A stretch of DNA of 8,270 bases from an uncultured Collinsella sp. GTDB lineage: Bacteria > Actinomycetota > Coriobacteriia > Coriobacteriales > Coriobacteriaceae. Under the pieces are notes generated by a model, which was not told the DNA's origin, did not search any database, and worked only from the letters and a program-made list of their open reading frames with translations. The position numbers were made by a program, and so were the translations under genes. The stretch covers positions 1 to 8,270 of the forward strand of contig USFU01000069.1 in NCBI GenBank assembly GCA_900554135.1, given 5' to 3'. Positions 6,309-8,270 of this stretch are shown here, piece by piece. Every line of letters starts with the position of its first letter. Position 1 is the stretch's first letter.

Positions 6309-7619
6309 TTACTCGTCCAGCGCGGCGAAGGCCTGCTTCAGATCCCAAATGATGTCCTCGGCGTTCTCGGTACCGATGGAAAGACGAATCGTGGAGGGCG
6401 TGATGTTCTGCTCAGCGAGCTCCTCGGCAGAGAGCTGGGAGTGCGTGGTGGTAGCCGGGTGCACGACGAGCGACTTGACGTCGGCCACGTTGGCGAGCAG
6501 CGAGAACACCTGCAGATGATCGATGAACTTCCAAGCTGCCTCCTGGCCACCCTTAATCTCAAAGGTAAAGATCGAGGCACCGCCGTTGGGGAAATACTGC
6601 TTGTAAAGCTCATGGTCGGGGTGCTCGGGCAGGCTCGGGTGGTTCACCTTGGCGACGTGGCTGTCACCAGTCAGGAACTCAACGACCTTCTTGGTGTTCT
6701 CGACATGACGGTCAACGCGCAACGACAGAGTCTCGGTGCCCTGGAGCAGGACCCAGGCGTTGAACGGGCTGATGCAGGCGCCCTCGTCACGCAGCAGGAT
6801 AGCGCGGACATAGGTCGCGAAGGCGGCGGGACCGGCAGCCTCGGCAAACGAAACACCGTGGTAGGAGGGGTTGGGCTCAGCGATCTGGGCGTACTTTCCG
6901 CTCGCCTTCCAATCGAAGTTACCGCCGTCGACAATCACACCGCCCAGCGAGGTACCGTGGCCGCCGATGAACTTGGTTGCGGAGTGGACGACGATGTTGG
7001 CACCATGCTCCAGCGGACGGAACAGATACGGGGTGCCGAAGGTGTTGTCGACGACAACCGGCAGACCGTGCTTCTTGGCGATCTCGGAGATGGCGTCGAT
7101 GTTGGGGATGTCGGAGTTGGGGTTGCCGAGCGTCTCGAGATAAATGACCGTGGTGTTGTCCTTGATGGCACCCTCGACCTCTTCCAGGTTATGGGCATCG
7201 ACAAACGTGGTCTCGACGCCAAACTGGGAGAGCGTATGCTCCAGCAGGTTGTAGGAGCCACCGTAAATGGTCTTCTGAGCCACCACGTGGTCACCGGCCT
7301 GGGCAAGAGCCTGCAGGGTATAGGTGATGGCAGCAGCGCCAGAGGCGACGGCAAGACCTGCCACGCCACCCTCGAGTGCGGCGATACGGTCCTCGAAGAC
7401 GCCCTGGGTGGAGTTGGTCAGACGGCCGTAGATGTTACCGGCGTCGGCAAGACCAAAGCGGTCGGCGGCGTGCTGGGAGTTGCGGAACACATAGCTCGTG
7501 GTCTGGTAGATCGGCACGGCACGGGAGTCGGATGCGGGATCGGCGCTCTCCTGGCCAACGTGCAGCTGCAGGGTATCGAAACCAAAGGTGTGCTCGGGGT
7601 TGTTGATGAACTGGCTCAT
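6309..7619 (-). CDS. metY: O-acetylhomoserine sulfhydrylase (aminocarboxypropyltransferase)
   Basis: A PLP enzyme of 436 residues, the usual length of the family, in the Cys/Met metabolism class. It joins sulfide (or methanethiol) to O-acetyl-L-homoserine to give homocysteine (or methionine) in the cytoplasm. The PLP Lys is K216 in SATKFIGGHG, D191 in VVVDNTF contacts the PLP ring nitrogen, and YGRLTN (64-69) supplies the Tyr/Arg that bind the phosphate from the neighbouring subunit. The N-terminus FDTLQLHVGQ and the central YFPNGG are typical of MetY rather than MetB or MetC. The ATG at 7619 has AAGGAG 7 nt upstream. It is a single-gene unit with its own promoter (7804-7832), a leader carrying a small Cys-containing ORF, and a strong terminator at 6208-6248. 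A LysR-type gene is divergent upstream. Regulation by cysteine or methionine supply is likely from this arrangement. Confidence 0.95.
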   Translation of the reverse strand: MSQFINNPEHTFGFDTLQLHVGQESADPASDSRAVPIYQTTSYVFRNSQHAADRFGLADAGNIYGRLTNSTQGVFEDRIAALEGGVAGLAVASGAAAITYTLQALAQAGDHVVAQKTIYGGSYNLLEHTLSQFGVETTFVDAHNLEEVEGAIKDNTTVIYLETLGNPNSDIPNIDAISEIAKKHGLPVVVDNTFGTPYLFRPLEHGANIVVHSATKFIGGHGTSLGGVIVDGGNFDWKASGKYAQIAEPNPSYHGVSFAEAAGPAAFATYVRAILLRDEGACISPFNAWVLLQGTETLSLRVDRHVENTKKVVEFLTGDSHVAKVNHPSLPEHPDHELYKQYFPNGGASIFTFEIKGGQEAAWKFIDHLQVFSLLANVADVKSLVVHPATTTHSQLSAEELAEQNITPSTIRLSIGTENAEDIIWDLKQAFAALDE

Positions 7620-7803
7620 GATGATCTCCTTGATCGAACGAAAGTAAGTAAAAAGAGAGAAGTAAGTCGCTGTCTCCTGATCACGCCAACGGGCGCAAAC
7701 AGGAGCCCGGCATTCGTCTTGGTAAGCAGTTCATATGCGGTCCTCCTTTTGACATCCCGGTTCCGTGGTCGGCTTAATTACCTACCGCCTTTGTGTGTTT
7801 TGA
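7620..7803 (-). promoter_or_regulatory. metY 5' leader with possible alternative hairpins
   Basis: From the predicted transcription start near 7797 to the metY ATG there are about 175 untranslated or leader-coding nucleotides. In transcription order they hold a 50-nt segment I do not recognise, a strong AAGGAGG site, the 17-codon leader ORF (7681-7734), and a pyrimidine-rich stretch. That stretch is flanked by two ACTTACTT repeats (7660-7667 and 7642-7649 on the plus-strand numbering). CTCCTG inside the leader ORF can pair with CAGGAG just after its stop codon, or with the AAGGAG ribosome site of metY. A weak GGAGA/TCTCT stem next to TTTTT competes for the same CAGGAG. I see no SAM riboswitch or T-box consensus. 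Confidence 0.5.
7681..7734 (-). CDS. Putative metY leader peptide, 17 aa
   Basis: An ORF of 17 codons plus TGA encodes MNCLPRRMPGSCLRPLA. It has the best ribosome site of the metY leader, AAAAGGAGG, with 7 nt to the ATG. It starts about 60 nt after the predicted transcription start and ends 61 nt before metY. Two Cys codons (3 and 12) and one internal Met (8) fit a product whose translation senses cysteine or methionine supply. TTA, AGA and CGA codons, probably rare in this GC-rich genome, could add pausing. Short Cys-containing leader ORFs before sulfur genes are known in Actinobacteria; that this is one is inference. The peptide itself is unlikely to have a separate function. Confidence 0.6.
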   Translation of the reverse strand: MNCLPRRMPGSCLRPLA

Positions 7804-7832
7804 ATAGTACGAGCATTGTTTCACTCGGTCAA
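7804..7832 (-). promoter_or_regulatory. Sigma-70-type promoter of metY
   Basis: On the minus strand TTGACC (7832-7827) and TACTAT (7809-7804) are separated by exactly 17 nt. Each hexamer matches the consensus at five of six positions. The predicted start is near 7797. The promoter lies about 60 nt from the LysR-type gene start, so a regulator bound between them could affect both. Confidence 0.82.
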
Positions 7833-7867
7833 TCACTTAAAAGCGCTAACCTGTTATCGGTTTTTTA

Positions 7868-7877
7868 GATAGCTATC
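7868..7877. promoter_or_regulatory. Perfect 10-bp palindrome in the metY/LysR gap, possible operator
   Basis: GATAGCTATC is a perfect palindrome 16 nt before the LysR-type start and about 35 nt upstream of the metY -35 box. LysR-type proteins commonly bind imperfect dyads of the T-N11-A type in such divergent gaps and repress their own gene. This site is shorter than a usual box, so the assignment is tentative. Confidence 0.3.
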
Positions 7878-7893
7878 GAAAGGACGGGCACCG

Positions 7894-8270
7894 ATGACCC
7901 TCCAGCAGCTTCGTTTTCTTATCGCCGTGGCAGAGTCCGGCTCAATCAACGCCGCAGCTCAACGCCTCTATACCGCTCAGTCCAACATCTCAAACGCCGT
8001 CAAAAGCCTAGAACAAGAGCTCCATCTGGAGATCTTTACGCGCTCCAGCCGCGGCGTCACGCTCACCAACGACGGCACCGAGCTTTTGGGCTATGCGCGC
8101 CAGGTCGTAGAGCAGGCCGACATGCTCGAGGCACGCTACGAGGACGGTGGCACCCCGCAAGCCCGCCTCGCCATTTCCGCCCAGCACTACGCCTTTTCGG
8201 TCGAGGCCTTTGTCAACGTAGTCGAGCGCTGCCGCGACAGCAAGTTCGAGTTCATCATGCGCGAGACCAC
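7894..8270 (+). CDS. LysR-type transcriptional regulator, cut by window edge
   Basis: The first 125 residues of a LysR-family regulator. Residues 1-60 form the winged helix-turn-helix: MTLQQLRFLIAVAESGSINA, then AAQRLYTAQSNISNAVKSLE and RSSRGVTLTNDG are classic family signatures. A linker helix (about 62-85) follows, and the start of the effector-binding domain (ARLAISAQHYAF) is visible. The remaining 170 or so residues lie outside the window. The ATG at 7894 has AAAGGA about 9 nt upstream. Because it diverges from metY, and LysR proteins such as CysB and MetR control sulfur genes elsewhere, it may regulate metY and itself. The effector could be O-acetylserine, homocysteine or another sulfur intermediate, but nothing visible here settles that. 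Confidence 0.93.
   Translation, partial: MTLQQLRFLIAVAESGSINAAAQRLYTAQSNISNAVKSLEQELHLEIFTRSSRGVTLTNDGTELLGYARQVVEQADMLEARYEDGGTPQARLAISAQHYAFSVEAFVNVVERCRDSKFEFIMRET

Noticed and set aside
7642..7667. Direct repeat AAGTAAGT twice, 10 nt apart, in the metY leader
   Set aside because: It is short and embedded in simple purine-rich sequence, so it is likely low-complexity sequence and not an operator; mentioned only as part of the leader.
7620..7803. SAM riboswitch or T-box in the metY leader
   Set aside because: Neither the conserved SAM-I core nor the T-box sequence AGGGTGGNACCGCG is present; a leader ORF explains the region better.
6162..7868. Long plus-strand open frame opposite metY (568 codons)
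   Set aside because: It is the antisense shadow of metY and its leader, with no family resemblance and no ribosome site. The same applies to the long frames opposite the aldo/keto reductase (2083-3420) and opposite the ketopantoate reductase-like gene (3782-4792).

Overview
The window looks like chromosomal DNA from a GC-rich actinobacterium of the Coriobacteriia, most likely Collinsella or a close relative. This is inference from overall base use, from GTG starts with strong GGAGG-type ribosome sites, and from a secreted protein whose C-terminal region is of a kind I associate with that group. No rRNA, tRNA, CRISPR array or recognisable transposase is visible.

Layout. Positions 1-3327 carry three minus-strand genes in a row. 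In transcription order these are an aldo/keto reductase with two C-terminal Fe-S motifs (2140-3327), a Gfo/Idh/MocA-family oxidoreductase (1027-2046), and a nearly complete endonuclease IV (nfo, 1-860, last residues cut by the window edge). Each of the two gaps holds one copy of the same palindromic element of about 93 bp, placed directly against the ribosome-binding site of the next gene. From 3328 to 3802 there is no intact gene, only a broken cyclase-like remnant (3490-3686) that keeps its ribosome-binding site and is followed by an intrinsic terminator. Next comes a plus-strand ketopantoate-reductase family gene (3803-4717), which converges on a minus-strand gene for a 61-residue membrane protein (4847-5032) across a shared two-way terminator. 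A secreted protein with a coiled coil and a compact C-terminal domain follows (5219-5995, minus).

The last third is a sulfur-metabolism locus. A minus-strand metY-type O-acetylhomoserine sulfhydrylase (6309-7619) has a good sigma-70 promoter at 7804-7832, a leader of about 175 nt and a strong terminator at 6208-6248. The leader contains a 17-codon open frame with an excellent ribosome site and two Cys codons, which suggests leader-peptide control. A LysR-type regulator (7894 to the window edge) is divergent from metY and is the obvious candidate regulator.

The items most worth a second look are the paired palindromic element and the Cys-containing leader peptide upstream of metY. The remaining genes belong to ordinary families, and I do not see a new multi-gene system here.
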